A stretch of DNA of 64,000 nucleotides, taken from positions 7,302 to 71,301 of the forward strand of contig NZ_BQYK01000008.1 in the NCBI RefSeq assembly GCF_023168145.1, in the 5' to 3' direction. Position 1 is the stretch's first letter, and every line of letters starts with the position of its first letter. The position numbers were made by a program, and so were the translations under genes. Under the pieces are notes generated by a model. The model saw only the letters and a program-made list of their open reading frames with translations, ran no database searches and was not told the DNA's origin. Shown here in pieces: positions 1-9,430 of the stretch. The stretch is from Sporosarcina sp. NCCP-2222. Its GTDB lineage: Bacteria > Bacillota > Bacilli > Bacillales_A > Planococcaceae.

Positions 1-392
1 ATCATATCCACCCATCGGCCGTAATAACCGGCTACGATGCCGAGCATACTCCCGACAACGACGGAGAGGACGACGGATAAAAATCCGACAGATAAGGAGA
101 TCCTTGCCCCATAGATAATTCTGGATAGGATATCCCTTCCGAAATCATCGGTACCCAGCCAATGAGCGGAAGAAGGTGGCTGCAGACGGTCTGCATGACT
201 CTGGTCATTAATCCCTTCCGGCGCAAGCCATGGAGCTAAAAATGCCACCAGAATAAAGAACAGGACGATTGCCATGCCGACAACCGCAATTTTGCTTTTC
301 CGGAAGTTTTGCCAAGCATCCAGCCATGGCCCGGTCGTCTTATCCATTTTCGCTTCAGCAATTCCATCAACCTTTGGCGTCAATTCAGACAT
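1..392 (-). CDS. dppC: Dipeptide ABC transporter permease DppC, 5' part only
   Basis: This is the N-terminal part (about 130 codons) of the second inner-membrane permease of a peptide ABC transporter; the rest lies beyond the window edge. Translation from the ATG at 392 gives a cytoplasmic N-terminus, a first membrane helix (I-A-V-V-G-M-A-I-V-L-F-F), an extracytoplasmic loop containing the family hallmark H-W-L-G-T-D-D-F-G-R-D, then the start of the next helix. The H-W-L-G-T-D motif is typical of OppC/DppC proteins. The start is supported by an AAGGGGG site 7 bases upstream. It follows dppB by 18 bases and is the last visible gene of the five-gene operon. Confidence 0.9.
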   Translation of the reverse strand, partial: MSELTPKVDGIAEAKMDKTTGPWLDAWQNFRKSKIAVVGMAIVLFFILVAFLAPWLAPEGINDQSHADRLQPPSSAHWLGTDDFGRDILSRIIYGARISLSVGFLSVVLSVVVGSMLGIVAGYYGRWVDM

Positions 393-410
393 ATGTATCG
401 CCCCCTTCTG

Positions 411-1415
411 TTAATCATATTTAATCCTCGCATCAATCAAGCCATATAATAAATCGACAACTAGATTAATCATGACGAATATGAAGGCAACGACTAAAAT
501 GCCAGATTGGATAACCGGGTAATCACGGAAATTAATAGCCTCATATATATAGCGTCCGATGCCTGGCCATGCAAAAATCGTTTCAGTCAAGATTGCACCG
601 CCGAGCAGCATGCCCATCTGCAGGCCGATTACTGTCAGGACTGGAATAATTGCATTTTTTAACGCATGCTTATAGACGACCCAAAACATCTTCTGTCCTT
701 TTGCCCGAGCAGTGCGGATGTAATCAGAACGCATAACTTCGAGCATACTCGAACGGGTCATCCGGGCAATGATTGCCATGGGAATCGTTGCAAGGGCAAA
801 TCCTGGAAGCACTAAGTGTCGCAACACTTGCCCTAATTGATCAAAGCGTCCTTGGAGAATCGTATCAATCACATACAGATGCGTAATAGCATGTACCGGA
901 TCTCTCACTTCCTCGCGCCCTGAAGTCGGCAGCCAGCCGAGTTCAATAGCAATCCCCCATTGCCCTAACAGGCCAAGCCAAAAGATCGGCATGGAAACAC
1001 CTACAAGCGCCAAAATCATTGCTGTGTAATCAAACCATGAATTTTGGAACCAGGCTGAAATGATACCTGCATTCATGCCAATTACTACGGCAATGATAAT
1101 TGCAAAGATTGCAAGCTCCAGCGTTGCCGCCAGATGCGGCCAAATTTCGTCTGCCACGGGAAGCCGGGTGCGCATGGATTGACCTAAATCGCCTTTTAAA
1201 ATACCACCAAGATAATGAAAGAACTGTGAATACCACGGTTTGTCCAGGCCAAGCTTTTCATTCATCGCGGCTACAGCTTCAGGTGTCGCCTGTTGGCCTA
1301 ATATGACTTGGGCCGGGTTTCCAGGAATCGCCCGGATCATCATGAATACGATGAAAGCCATGCCAAGCAACACGGGTATCAATTGTAATAAACGTCTTCC
1401 TACATAGCCGACCAT
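411..1415 (-). CDS. dppB: Dipeptide ABC transporter permease DppB
   Basis: This 334-residue integral membrane protein is one half of the permease channel of a peptide importer. It starts with the typical M-V-G-Y-V-G-R-R-L-L-Q-L-I-P-V-L-L-G and has about six helices. The conserved EAA-loop region for contact with the ATPase is near residues 220-260 (D-Y-I-R-T-A-R-A-K-G). The length and motifs fit the DppB/OppB family. The start has an AGAGAGGTG site upstream. It lies about 105 bases after dppA, and that gap holds a hairpin that may reduce transcription of the permeases relative to the binding protein. Confidence 0.93.
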   Translation of the reverse strand: MVGYVGRRLLQLIPVLLGMAFIVFMMIRAIPGNPAQVILGQQATPEAVAAMNEKLGLDKPWYSQFFHYLGGILKGDLGQSMRTRLPVADEIWPHLAATLELAIFAIIIAVVIGMNAGIISAWFQNSWFDYTAMILALVGVSMPIFWLGLLGQWGIAIELGWLPTSGREEVRDPVHAITHLYVIDTILQGRFDQLGQVLRHLVLPGFALATIPMAIIARMTRSSMLEVMRSDYIRTARAKGQKMFWVVYKHALKNAIIPVLTVIGLQMGMLLGGAILTETIFAWPGIGRYIYEAINFRDYPVIQSGILVVAFIFVMINLVVDLLYGLIDARIKYD

Positions 1416-1458
1416 TCCTATTCACCTCTCTACCAATTAGGCGGACTCCTTGCAAGAA

Positions 1459-1494
1459 GGAAAAGGGAGGAAGCTGACAGCCTCTCCCTTTTTC
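1459..1494 (-). terminator. Intercistronic hairpin between dppA and dppB
   Basis: An inverted repeat (AAAAGGGAGAGG pairing with CCTCCCTTTT) lies just after the dppA stop codon, but without a long T run on the minus strand. Since dppB and dppC continue the operon, it is more likely a partial terminator or mRNA 3'-end stabiliser that raises the amount of the binding protein over the permeases. Confidence 0.55.
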
Positions 1495-1520
1495 ATCCAG
1501 CCTATTACGAGCTATTTTGA

Positions 1521-3125
1521 TTACTTCACTTCCACATTCAACAACATGTCAGAACCAGTAGGATGCGGCTTGAATCCTGTCAGCCCCTTCTTCGCAGCTA
1601 ACAGCGGAGTGGAATGGGCGATTGGAACCCAAGGAGCTTCGTCATGAATAATTTCTTGTGCTTGGCGGTAATATTCATTCCGCTTCTCTTCATCTACTTC
1701 TGTTTGTGCTTTAATGAAAAGGTCATGCATTTCATCATTTTTGAAATACGTGTAGTTATTGCTTCCGATATTATCTTCATCAAGCAAGACGTACAGGAAG
1801 TTGTCAGCATCTCCGTTGTCTCCCGTCCATCCTAACATGAACGCATCCGCTTCCCCTTTGCTTGCTTTATCCAAATAGGTAGCCCATTCATAGGAAACGA
1901 TTTTCGCTTTTACTCCAATGTCAGCCAAGTTGCTTTGGATTACTTCCGCTACTTTTTTGCCGTCTGGCATGTATGGACGAGGTACAGGCATTGCCCATAG
2001 TTCCATTTCAAAGCCGTCCGCAAGGCCCGCTTCCGCAAGAAGTTCTTTTGCTTTTTCAGGATTATACTCATACGCTTCGATGTCGTCGTTATAGCCTGAA
2101 ATGGAAGGCGGCATCGGATTCTTCGCTATGTTTGCACGCCCTTCGAAGAATGAATTGATGATCGTCTCTTTATCAATTGCATAGTTCAATGCCTGGCGCA
2201 CTTCTTTTTTATCAAATGGAGGACGTGTTACTGTCAATCCCAAGTAGCCTACGTTCATAGATGGACGCTCGATTAACTGCAGATCATCGTTACTTTCAAT
2301 TTTCTCGCCATCAGCAGGATTGATGCCATCCGCTAAATCGATTTCACCTTTAATCAAGGCATTTAACCGTGCAGAGTTATCTGGTATTGATTTGAACACA
2401 ACCTTATCAAGCTTCGGCAGTCCTTTTTGCCAATAATCTTCAAACTTCTCAATCGTAATCGTATCGTTTGCTTTCCAATCTACAAACTTGAATGGCCCTG
2501 TTCCGACCGGATTCCGTTCGAACTGGTCGTCGCCTTGTTCAAATGCAGTCGGGCTGGCAATCGCAAACATGCTCATCGCGATATTTTTTAAGAATGGCGC
2601 TTGCGGTCTTTTCAGCTTGATGACGACAGTTTTTTCATCCTGTGCCGTGACTGAATCGATCACATGCTCTTCGTCTCCTTTGAATCCACCGAACATGGAG
2701 CTATAATACGGAAATTTATCCGCATCGCCATTCGCCCAGCGGTCAAAGTTTTTAACGACAGCATCCGCGTTGAAGTCTGTGCCGTCATGGAATTTGACCC
2801 CTTCCCGTAAATGGAAAGTGTAAGTCAGACCATCATCAGACGTATCCCATTTCTCTGCTAATCCAGGCTGAATCGTTGTATCCTCTTCTCCGAAATTCAA
2901 TAACGTTTCGAATAAGTTCACTGTTACTTTAAATGTCTCCCCTTCAGTTACCCTTGAAGGATCCAAAGATGTTGAATCGCCTCCACGACCAAAGACGAGG
3001 ATGGAACTCCCTTTCCCCGATGAACTATTCCCGCCTTCACTGCCACCGCTGCCACAAGCCGCAAGTATCATCGACAACCCTAACAGCATGACAAATGATA
3101 AGGACAGGATTCTCTTTTTCTTCAT
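1521..3125 (-). CDS. dppA: Dipeptide-binding lipoprotein DppA-like
   Basis: This 534-residue extracellular solute-binding protein (SBP family 5) captures peptides for the dpp permease. Residues 1-24 form a lipoprotein signal peptide with lipobox L-A-A-C, so Cys24 should be lipid-modified and anchored to the outer membrane face. The mature part has the family landmarks L-D-P-S near the N-terminus, F-H-L-R-E-G-V-K-F-H-D-G, and a C-terminal segment (M-L-G-W-T-G-D-N-G-D-A-D-N) resembling the dipeptide-binding DppA proteins of enteric bacteria more than OppA/AppA. Its start overlaps the dppF stop by 4 bases (ATGA), indicating translational coupling. The substrate could also be oligopeptides or nickel; sequence alone does not decide. 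Confidence 0.9.
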   Translation of the reverse strand: MKKKRILSLSFVMLLGLSMILAACGSGGSEGGNSSSGKGSSILVFGRGGDSTSLDPSRVTEGETFKVTVNLFETLLNFGEEDTTIQPGLAEKWDTSDDGLTYTFHLREGVKFHDGTDFNADAVVKNFDRWANGDADKFPYYSSMFGGFKGDEEHVIDSVTAQDEKTVVIKLKRPQAPFLKNIAMSMFAIASPTAFEQGDDQFERNPVGTGPFKFVDWKANDTITIEKFEDYWQKGLPKLDKVVFKSIPDNSARLNALIKGEIDLADGINPADGEKIESNDDLQLIERPSMNVGYLGLTVTRPPFDKKEVRQALNYAIDKETIINSFFEGRANIAKNPMPPSISGYNDDIEAYEYNPEKAKELLAEAGLADGFEMELWAMPVPRPYMPDGKKVAEVIQSNLADIGVKAKIVSYEWATYLDKASKGEADAFMLGWTGDNGDADNFLYVLLDEDNIGSNNYTYFKNDEMHDLFIKAQTEVDEEKRNEYYRQAQEIIHDEAPWVPIAHSTPLLAAKKGLTGFKPHPTGSDMLLNVEVK

Positions 3126-4135
3126 ACAGACCCCTCCAATTGTTTTATATCATTGCCGGCCTGTTCGTTATACAGATGACAGGCGACAGAATGACCAGAT
3201 TTTTTCTCATTCAAAGCAGGTGTAACTTTTGTGCAAATCTCCATTTTGTGCGGGCATCTCGTATGGAACGGACAGCCCGAAGGCGGATCAGCCGGATTCG
3301 GAATATCCCCTTCGATGATGATTTGCTCATTTTTGAAATGAGGATCGGGAATCGGCACAGCTGATAATAAGGCCTGCGTATACGGATGGAGAGGCTCCTC
3401 ATATAGCTGTTCACTATCGGCGATCTCTACGAGTTTTCCTAAATACATGACGCCTACCCGGTCGCTAATATGCCGGACGACACTCAAGTCATGGGCGATG
3501 AATATATAAGTAAGCTTGAATTCTTTTTGTAAGTCTTGCATAAGGTTTAAGACTTGTGCCTGGATGGAAACATCCAGGGCAGAGACAGGCTCATCCGCTA
3601 TGATCAGTTTCGGGTTAGTCATCAACGCCCTAGCAATCCCGATTCGTTGCCGCTGGCCGCCACTGAATTGATGCGGAAAGCGTTTGGCGTGATAGCTGCT
3701 TAACCCGACAACTTCGAGGAATTGCTTCACTTTCTCTCTCCGTTCTTTCTTGGAAGCGATCCCGTGTACGATCAGCGGTTCCTCAAGTATCCTTGCTATA
3801 CTATGCCGCGGATTCAACGAAGCGTATGGATCTTGGAATACCATCTGAATATCCCGTCTCACTTTGCGCATTTCATCATTCGTCAAAGTGGTGATATCTT
3901 TCCCATCAAATTCGACCGTGCCAGCTGTCGGAGATAACAACCGCATCAGCAATTTTCCCGTCGTCGATTTTCCGCAGCCGCTCTCCCCGACAATCCCTAA
4001 CGTTTCCCCTTCATTCACATGGAAGGAGACATCATCGACCGCTTTCACATGTCCGGCAATCCGGCCTAACGGGCCTTTCTTAACCGGAAAGTATTTTTTT
4101 AATCCTTCAACTCTCAGCAACGGCTTCTCTTCCAT
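3122..4135 (-). CDS. dppF: Peptide ABC transporter ATPase DppF
   Basis: This 337-residue ATP-binding subunit powers peptide import. It shows Walker A G-E-S-G-C-G-K-S at residues 50-57, the ABC signature S-G-G-Q at 158-161, Walker B ending I-I-A-D-E-P at about 178-183, and the C-terminal Cys-containing tail (G-C-P-F-H-T-R-C-P) typical of OppD/OppF-type ATPases. The ATG follows an AAGGGGTG site and overlaps the dppD end by 29 bases. The gene order ATPase-ATPase-binding protein-permease-permease is that of the B. subtilis app operon, although the binding protein itself is DppA-like. Confidence 0.92.
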   Translation of the reverse strand: MEEKPLLRVEGLKKYFPVKKGPLGRIAGHVKAVDDVSFHVNEGETLGIVGESGCGKSTTGKLLMRLLSPTAGTVEFDGKDITTLTNDEMRKVRRDIQMVFQDPYASLNPRHSIARILEEPLIVHGIASKKERREKVKQFLEVVGLSSYHAKRFPHQFSGGQRQRIGIARALMTNPKLIIADEPVSALDVSIQAQVLNLMQDLQKEFKLTYIFIAHDLSVVRHISDRVGVMYLGKLVEIADSEQLYEEPLHPYTQALLSAVPIPDPHFKNEQIIIEGDIPNPADPPSGCPFHTRCPHKMEICTKVTPALNEKKSGHSVACHLYNEQAGNDIKQLEGSV

Positions 4136-5129
4136 GTGTCTTCACCCCTTCCCCGTCATATAAGAAGCATCTCGTTTGATGGGCGTCCGAGGTCGCATAC
4201 AATTCCGGATTTTCCACTTTACATCGGTCAAACGCAAATTCACATCTGGCCGCAAACCGGCAACCCTGTTTAATCGTCCCCGGCCTCGGAACATTTCCGG
4301 GAATGGAATAAAGACGATCCCTTTTTTCACGCAAGTCTGGGACAGATTGAATCAGTCCCTTCGTGTATGGATGTTGCGGGTGATCGAATAATGTCTCGGT
4401 TGGAGCCTCTTCAATAATTTGGCCCGCATACATGACAATGACCCTCTCGCACACATCTGCCACTACACCTAGATCATGCGTGATCAGCAGGATGGCTGTA
4501 TGTAAACGTTCATTCAAATCTTTCATCAATTTAAGGATTTGCGCCTGAATGGTCACATCGAGTGCCGTAGTCGGTTCATCCGCAATCAGGATTTTAGGAT
4601 TGCAAGCTAATGCCATCGCAATCATGACGCGCTGCCGCATCCCTCCTGACAGCTGATGTGGATAGTCTTTCATGAGCTCAGACGCCCTTGGCAATCCGAC
4701 CATTTTTAGCATATCGACCGCTTTTTGCTGAATTTCCTTTTTGGAAAGCTTTCGCTCATGAATCCGTATCGCTTCGGTCATTTGATTCCCGATGGTGAAT
4801 AAAGGATTCAGCGATGTCATCGGTTCTTGAAATATCATTGCTATGTCATTGCCCCGAATTTGCCTCATCTCAGCTTCTTTCTTCTCGAGGAGATCGGCGC
4901 CGTCATACAGGATTTCACCGCCTACCACCTTCCCCGGCGGATTTGGCACAAGTCCCATGATGGACAAGGACGTTACACTTTTCCCACATCCAGACTCCCC
5001 GACAATGCCTAATACTTCCCCTTCCTTCAACTGAAAATCAATATGGTCGACTGCCGGCACTTCACCCGAATCGGTGAAAAAGGTAGTCTGTAAATCCTTC
5101 ACATCCAGGATTATTTTCTTTTCTACCAT
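4107..5129 (-). CDS. dppD: Peptide ABC transporter ATPase DppD
   Basis: This is the first gene of the operon, a 340-residue ATPase that pairs with DppF on the cytoplasmic side of the permease. Walker A G-E-S-G-C-G-K-S lies at residues 44-51, followed by L-S-G-G-M-R-Q-R and Walker [13 protein letters not shown]. The C-terminal [11 protein letters not shown] motif is characteristic of the oligopeptide/dipeptide subgroup. An AGGTGATCTG ribosome site precedes the ATG. A sigma-A type promoter lies about 50-80 bases upstream, so it is the likely operon head. Confidence 0.92.
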   Translation of the reverse strand: MVEKKIILDVKDLQTTFFTDSGEVPAVDHIDFQLKEGEVLGIVGESGCGKSVTSLSIMGLVPNPPGKVVGGEILYDGADLLEKKEAEMRQIRGNDIAMIFQEPMTSLNPLFTIGNQMTEAIRIHERKLSKKEIQQKAVDMLKMVGLPRASELMKDYPHQLSGGMRQRVMIAMALACNPKILIADEPTTALDVTIQAQILKLMKDLNERLHTAILLITHDLGVVADVCERVIVMYAGQIIEEAPTETLFDHPQHPYTKGLIQSVPDLREKRDRLYSIPGNVPRPGTIKQGCRFAARCEFAFDRCKVENPELYATSDAHQTRCFLYDGEGVKTHGREAVAES

Positions 5130-5180
5130 CAGATCACCTTTTTCTACTTTTTAGAAATTCTGAAACATTGAATTACTCTT

Positions 5181-5208
5181 ATTATACTTTTTGTAGGTTA
5201 AAAGGCAA
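5181..5208 (-). promoter_or_regulatory. Sigma-A promoter of the dpp operon
   Basis: On the minus strand TTGCCT and TATAAT are separated by 16 bases, 52 bases before the dppD start. The -10 matches consensus fully and the -35 matches at four of six positions. No operator is evident. Confidence 0.65.
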
Positions 5209-5220
5209 TATGAAATTCCG

Positions 5221-5262
5221 AAAATAAAAACACCACTGATAATTCTATTTATCAGTAGTGTT
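5221..5262 (-). terminator. Terminator of ygaD
   Basis: AACACTACTGATAA and TTATCAGTGGTGTT form a 14-bp stem (one G-T pair) with a 6-base loop, followed on the minus strand by TTTATTTT. It sits 8 bases after the ygaD stop codon and separates it from the dpp promoter. Confidence 0.85.
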
Positions 5263-5269
5263 TGATAGT

Positions 5270-7015
5270 TTATAAATTTTGGACTTGGAACAAGTTATAA
5301 TAAATTCCTTTCTGCTCCATTAATTCTTCGTGCCTACCCGCTTCTTTTAATTCACCATGATCAATGACAATTATTTTGTCCGCATGCGTGACCGTAGATA
5401 ACCGGTGAGCAACGATGAACGTAGTCCGATCATGTGCTAATCGTTCCAACGATTCTTGGATGAGCGCTTCACTCTCCAAATCCAGAGCGGATGTCGCTTC
5501 ATCCAAAATAAGCAAAGGCGGATTTTTCAGGAAGACCCGAGCAATGGCGATCCGTTGTTTCTGGCCGCCTGACAGCTTGACGCCCCGTTCACCTACTTTT
5601 GTATCATAACCTTCCGGCAAGGACTCGATGAAGTCATGGGCGTTTGCCGCTTTGGCCGCAGCAATGACTTCTTCTTCCGTTGCATCCGGATTCCCCATCA
5701 TTATGTTGCTCCGTACCGAATCGCTGAAGAGAATATTATCCTGAAGCACGATACCAATCTGGTTCCTCAACGATTTCAGCTGGATATCACGGACGTCATG
5801 GCCGTCAATTCGGATGGCGCCCGATGACACATCATAAAACCGCGGTATCAAACTGACAATCGTCGATTTCCCTCCTCCACTCATGCCGACAAGCGCAATC
5901 GTTTCGCCCGGCTGAACAGTTAAATTAATCTCTTTCAACACTTCCAGCCCTTCTTCCTCATAAGAAAAGCTGACGTCGTCAAAATCAATGCGGCCCTCAA
6001 TGACCGGCAAAGGTTTGGCTCCAGGTTTATCTGTAATATCATACGGCTCTTCCATCAGGTCAAACACACGATCCATAGACGCAAAGGACTGTGTCAATGT
6101 CGTGGAAGCATTAACAAGACGACGCAGCGGGTTGTACAACCGGTCGATATACGCAATGAAAGCAACCATTGTACCGACAGATAATGATCCATTGATTACT
6201 TGATAACCTGCATAACCGATCACCAGCAAAGGCGCAACATCGGTTATCGTATTGACGACTGCGAAAGCTTTGGCATTCCATTTTGTATGATCGATTGCCT
6301 TTGCAAGGAAATTGCCATTAGTTCCGTCGAAGTTTTCTTGCTCCTTCTCTTCCAAGGCAAAGCTCTTAATGACACTTATACCGGCTACCCGTTCATGCAA
6401 ATAACTTTGTACATCTGCGAGAGCTTGTGACCTTTTACGAGTCAGTTCTCGCAGCTTTCCAAAGAAATGCTTCACACTATACGCATAAAACGGGAAGGCA
6501 ATTAATGTAACAATTGTCAGAGGAACATCCATCGTCAACATAATAATGACCGCAATGATGATGGTTGCCAGGTCGAGCCATACATTCATTAGCCCGATCA
6601 TGACGAAGTTTTTTGTCTGCTCCACATCATTTATGACCCGGGAAATAACTTCTCCTGCCCTTGTATTCGAATAAAACCGTAAACCCAGTCGCTGCAGATG
6701 GGAAAATAAATTCTGTCTGATGTCGTAAAGAATTTTGTTACTGACATACTGTGCGTAATATTGGCGGTAATATTCGACTGGCGGCCGGATGATGAAAAAC
6801 AGCAGCACCGTGCCCCCAAGCCAATAGAATAAATAGCGTGTCTGTTCTCCCTTTGTCAGATCGTCCGCTCCGATTATGTCATCGAGGACAATCTTTATTA
6901 ACAATGGAATGAACAACGGAATTGCGAATTTAACGATCCCAATGACGATTGTCAAGAAAATCTGCCAATTGTATGGTTTAACAAACTTCATGTACCGCTT
7001 GATACTTTCTCCCAT
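5270..7015 (-). CDS. ygaD: ABC exporter (membrane plus ATPase), YgaD-like
   Basis: This 581-residue half-transporter combines a six-helix membrane domain (roughly residues 15-310) with a nucleotide-binding domain. The latter has Walker A G-M-S-G-G-G-K-S, signature L-S-G-G-Q-K-Q-R and Walker [13 protein letters not shown]. It belongs to the MsbA/BmrA-type exporter group and should act as a homodimer; the substrate is unknown. I place the start at the internal ATG at 7015 ([11 protein letters not shown]), which has a GGAAGGGAG site and matches the usual length of about 580 residues. The upstream ATG at 7051 would lie inside the preceding terminator. Its position next to ygaC matches B. subtilis. 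Confidence 0.9.
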   Translation of the reverse strand: MGESIKRYMKFVKPYNWQIFLTIVIGIVKFAIPLFIPLLIKIVLDDIIGADDLTKGEQTRYLFYWLGGTVLLFFIIRPPVEYYRQYYAQYVSNKILYDIRQNLFSHLQRLGLRFYSNTRAGEVISRVINDVEQTKNFVMIGLMNVWLDLATIIIAVIIMLTMDVPLTIVTLIAFPFYAYSVKHFFGKLRELTRKRSQALADVQSYLHERVAGISVIKSFALEEKEQENFDGTNGNFLAKAIDHTKWNAKAFAVVNTITDVAPLLVIGYAGYQVINGSLSVGTMVAFIAYIDRLYNPLRRLVNASTTLTQSFASMDRVFDLMEEPYDITDKPGAKPLPVIEGRIDFDDVSFSYEEEGLEVLKEINLTVQPGETIALVGMSGGGKSTIVSLIPRFYDVSSGAIRIDGHDVRDIQLKSLRNQIGIVLQDNILFSDSVRSNIMMGNPDATEEEVIAAAKAANAHDFIESLPEGYDTKVGERGVKLSGGQKQRIAIARVFLKNPPLLILDEATSALDLESEALIQESLERLAHDRTTFIVAHRLSTVTHADKIIVIDHGELKEAGRHEELMEQKGIYYNLFQVQNL

Positions 7016-7035
7016 GCCATCACTCCCTTCCAAAA

Positions 7036-7074
7036 ACAACGGAAAGCCCACTGCTGCGTGCAGGAAGGCTTTCC
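7036..7074 (-). terminator. Terminator after ntdP/ygaC
   Basis: GGAAAGCC and GGCTTTCC form an 8-bp stem starting 2 bases after the ygaC stop codon, followed on the minus strand by GTTGTTTTTGG. The run overlaps the ribosome site of ygaD, so read-through may still feed ygaD. Confidence 0.75.
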
Positions 7075-7076
7075 GG

Positions 7077-7619
7077 TCATGGTTTTTTCACCTGTTTGTA
7101 AAATTCATAACGCGATGTCCAAACTTCGATGAAGTCCGGAGCAAACGGGCCTTTACGCTGTTTTATCCATACGAGAAGCTTATCCAGGTTCCGGCGCAAA
7201 ATTTGATCGATGACATCCGGATAGTTCATCTTCTTTTTATGGTCCGCGTATTCGTCCTCATCCAGTATGACATAACTCATATCCGGAAATACTTTTACAT
7301 CAAGATCATAATCAATGTACTTCAGCGATTTATTGTCGTATACAAATGGCGAGCTCATATTGACGTAATAGTAGACGCCGTCTTCTCGTAGCATGCAAAT
7401 GATGTTGAACCAATGCTCAGCATGGAAATAACAAATGGAAGGCTCCCTTGTCAACCAAGTCCGGCCGTCCGCTTCTGTAACGAGTGTCCGTTCATTGGCC
7501 CCGATGACAATATTGCGAGTCCCCTTTAACACCATTGTTTCCTGCCATACACGGTGAATGTTTCCATCATGTTTGTAGCTATGTACTTGTATCGTTTCTC
7601 CTTCTTTTGGAATCGCCAT
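7077..7619 (-). CDS. ntdP: Nucleoside tri-/diphosphate phosphatase, DUF402 family
   Basis: This 180-residue cytosolic protein belongs to the DUF402/Ntdp family (B. subtilis YgaC, S. aureus Sav1819), whose members hydrolyse nucleoside tri- and diphosphates with divalent metal. The sequence starts [16 protein letters not shown] and has the conserved acidic core [11 protein letters not shown] and L-D-E-D-E-Y, which supply metal ligands in the family. The length is typical. An AAGGTGG site precedes the ATG, with its own promoter about 55 bases upstream. It lies between a spore-protein gene and ygaD, as in Bacillus. The family is clear; the exact physiological substrate is not known from sequence. 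Confidence 0.88.
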   Translation of the reverse strand: MAIPKEGETIQVHSYKHDGNIHRVWQETMVLKGTRNIVIGANERTLVTEADGRTWLTREPSICYFHAEHWFNIICMLREDGVYYYVNMSSPFVYDNKSLKYIDYDLDVKVFPDMSYVILDEDEYADHKKKMNYPDVIDQILRRNLDKLLVWIKQRKGPFAPDFIEVWTSRYEFYKQVKKP

Positions 7620-7671
7620 TTAATAACCACCTTCGGCAACCGTAAATTTGGATGCCTTTTTCTATTTTTTC

Positions 7672-7700
7672 ATTATACCAATTGCCTCTTAAAATTTGAA
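7672..7700 (-). promoter_or_regulatory. Putative sigma-A promoter of ntdP
   Basis: TTCAAA, a 17-base spacer and TATAAT occur on the minus strand, 53 bases before the ntdP start. The -10 is perfect and the -35 matches four of six. Confidence 0.6.
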
Positions 7701-7740
7701 CAAAAGCGATTCCAAGTGGAAAAAGAATGAAAATGTATTC

Positions 7741-7781
7741 AAACCGAAAGAAACCGGCGGAAGCTTAATTGCTCCCGCCGG
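7741..7781 (-). terminator. Terminator of the gamma-SASP gene
   Basis: CCGGCGG and CCGCCGG form a GC-rich 7-bp stem around a 14-base loop, about 20 bases beyond the stop codon. It is followed on the minus strand by TTTCTTTCGG, a modest T-rich tail. Confidence 0.65.
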
Positions 7782-7799
7782 CCGGTGATGTCAATCCAA

Positions 7800-8207
7800 T
7801 TATTTTGTTTGGTTCCCCTGAGTGCCCGAAGCTTTTTGCTTGTTCATCTCAGCACGTTGATTCTGTTCCTTCACGTGATTTACATCAGTTTCGGAACCGA
7901 ATTCTGAAGTCATGTTCGTGAACTGACCTTGGTTGTTCATTGCTGAACGACTGTTCTGTTCTTTCACATGGTTCACATCCGTTTCGGAGCCAAACTCAGC
8001 AGTCATATTCGAGAATTGACCTGAGTTGTTCATTGCTGAACGTTGGTTTTGTTCTCTCACATGTTGTACATCCGTTTCAGAACCAAATTCACTTCCCAAA
8101 GAAGAGAACTGTCCTTGATTCTGAGCGTTCATCGCTGAACGTTGGTTTTGCTGCCTTACATGATTCGCATCTGTTTTGGCGTTTTTGCTGAATGGATTTT
8201 TTGTCAT
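7800..8207 (-). CDS. sspE: Gamma-type small acid-soluble spore protein
   Basis: This 135-residue hydrophilic, Asn/Gln-rich protein accumulates in the forespore and serves as an amino acid store used at germination. It is built from four near-identical units carrying H-V-(R/K)-x-Q-N-x-R-(S/A)-x-M-N at about residues 16, 49, 80 and 111. Three copies of E-F-G-S-E-T-D-V lie between them, and E-F-(A/G)-S-E is the germination-protease recognition type. B. subtilis SspE has about 84 residues and fewer repeats, so this one is expanded. A GAGGTG site precedes the ATG. A consensus sigma-G promoter lies 23-51 bases upstream, matching late forespore expression. Confidence 0.93.
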   Translation of the reverse strand: MTKNPFSKNAKTDANHVRQQNQRSAMNAQNQGQFSSLGSEFGSETDVQHVREQNQRSAMNNSGQFSNMTAEFGSETDVNHVKEQNSRSAMNNQGQFTNMTSEFGSETDVNHVKEQNQRAEMNKQKASGTQGNQTK

Positions 8208-8229
8208 GGATTTTCACCTCCGTGAACAA

Positions 8230-8258
8230 TATGATGTGCACATGAGGCGTTTTTATTC
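8230..8258 (-). promoter_or_regulatory. Sigma-G promoter of sspE
   Basis: GAATA, 17 bases and CATCATA on the minus strand match the forespore sigma-G consensus (GHATR, 17-18 bases, CATNHTA) at every defined position. They lie directly upstream of the spore protein gene. Confidence 0.8.
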
Positions 8259-8272
8259 GACGGTATTTTTTT

Positions 8273-9334
8273 CTAATCGACCGGATGAACTACATCCCAT
8301 AATTTAATGACAGGCATCGGTTTTGGCAACGCTTCAACTTCCTCTGCTGTGAACCATTTTGCCTTTTCTGAGATAACTCCGACATCCGATGTCCTCGCAA
8401 TATACCCTTTCACTTCCCAAGTTAAATGGGAAAACACATGGTTAAAATCAAATATTGCTGATACCTCATCCAATTGAAGGCCATACTGATTCTTGATCGC
8501 TAGGGCAGGATTTTCTTCTTGCATCAGTTCGGCTGTCGGGAACTCCCACATATTCGCTAGTAGGCCTTTCTCCGGACGCTGTTGCATGAACCACTTGCCA
8601 TTTCCGTCCGTAATTGCAAAAAAAGCCAAAGGAACAGTTTTCATTTTTGTTTTCTTCGTCTTGATCGGCAATTCATCTTGCCGCCCTTCTTCAAAAGCAG
8701 CACAGAATTCCCGGACTGGACAAAGCAGGCATTTGGGCCGTGGTATGCAGATGGTAGCTCCAAGTTCCATCAAGGCTTGATTGAAAGCGGAAGGGTCCTC
8801 TTTATAGATCAAATCCATAACGGCCTGCTCGAACGTTTTTCTCGTTTTCGGCAAAGCGATATCTTCTTCAATAAGAAGAATCCTTGATAAAACGCGCATC
8901 ACATTTCCATCAACAGCATGTTCGGGAATACCGAATGCAATGCTTAAGATGGCTCCCGCCGTATAAGGTCCGACTCCACGAAGAGAAGAAATTTCTTTTC
9001 TAGTGGTCGGCACGCTGCCGCCATACGATTCCACTACTTCTTTGACACCCTGCTGAAGATTTCGGGCCCTCGAGTAATAACCGAGGCCTTCCCACATTTT
9101 TAATAATTCTTCTTCTTTGGCATTCGACAAAGCTTGCATTGTCGGAAACTTCGCCGTGAAACGTTCATAATAAGGAATGACAGTCTCCACACGTGTTTGC
9201 TGCAGCATCACTTCTGATACCCAGATTAAGTACGGATCCGTTGTTTTTCGCCATGGAAGGTCACGTTTTTCCCTGTAATACCAGGAAACGAGTGCCTCCT
9301 GAAATAATTTTTTCTGTTTTTTCTCCTGCAACAA
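8273..9334 (-). CDS. mutY: A/G-specific adenine DNA glycosylase MutY
   Basis: MutY removes adenine mispaired with 8-oxoguanine, preventing G-to-T mutations. The N-terminal domain carries W-V-S-E-V-M-L-Q-Q-T with the catalytic Glu, the helix-hairpin-helix L-R-G-V-G-P-Y-T-A-G-A, catalytic Asp in A-V-D-G-N-V-M-R-V, and the [4Fe-4S] ligands in a C-x6-C-x2-C-x5-C pattern (C-I-P-R-P-K-C-L-L-C-P-V-R-E-F-C). The last 110 residues form the NUDIX-like 8-oxoG recognition domain. A GTG at 9346 opens the frame, but AAGGTGG overlaps it. The TTG at 9334, 8 bases after that site, is the better start (353 residues). It is divergent from yfhP. Confidence 0.93.
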   Translation of the reverse strand: MLQEKKQKKLFQEALVSWYYREKRDLPWRKTTDPYLIWVSEVMLQQTRVETVIPYYERFTAKFPTMQALSNAKEEELLKMWEGLGYYSRARNLQQGVKEVVESYGGSVPTTRKEISSLRGVGPYTAGAILSIAFGIPEHAVDGNVMRVLSRILLIEEDIALPKTRKTFEQAVMDLIYKEDPSAFNQALMELGATICIPRPKCLLCPVREFCAAFEEGRQDELPIKTKKTKMKTVPLAFFAITDGNGKWFMQQRPEKGLLANMWEFPTAELMQEENPALAIKNQYGLQLDEVSAIFDFNHVFSHLTWEVKGYIARTSDVGVISEKAKWFTAEEVEALPKPMPVIKLWDVVHPVD

Positions 9335-9430
9335 CTTATCCGCCACCTTGCAAATACTTTTTATTCGATAAAAAAAGGGTATATACTAATATTAAGAAGA
9401 CACTGATGAACTGAAGGAAGGAGTGATCAC

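Noticed and set aside
5270..7051. Longer N-terminus for the YgaD-like exporter starting at 7051
   Set aside because: That start lies inside the terminator hairpin of the upstream gene and lacks a ribosome site; the ATG at 7015 has both a site and family-length support.
6876..7391. 171-codon plus-strand frame
   Set aside because: It lies antisense to the well-supported ygaD and ntdP genes, has no ribosome site, and shows no family signature.
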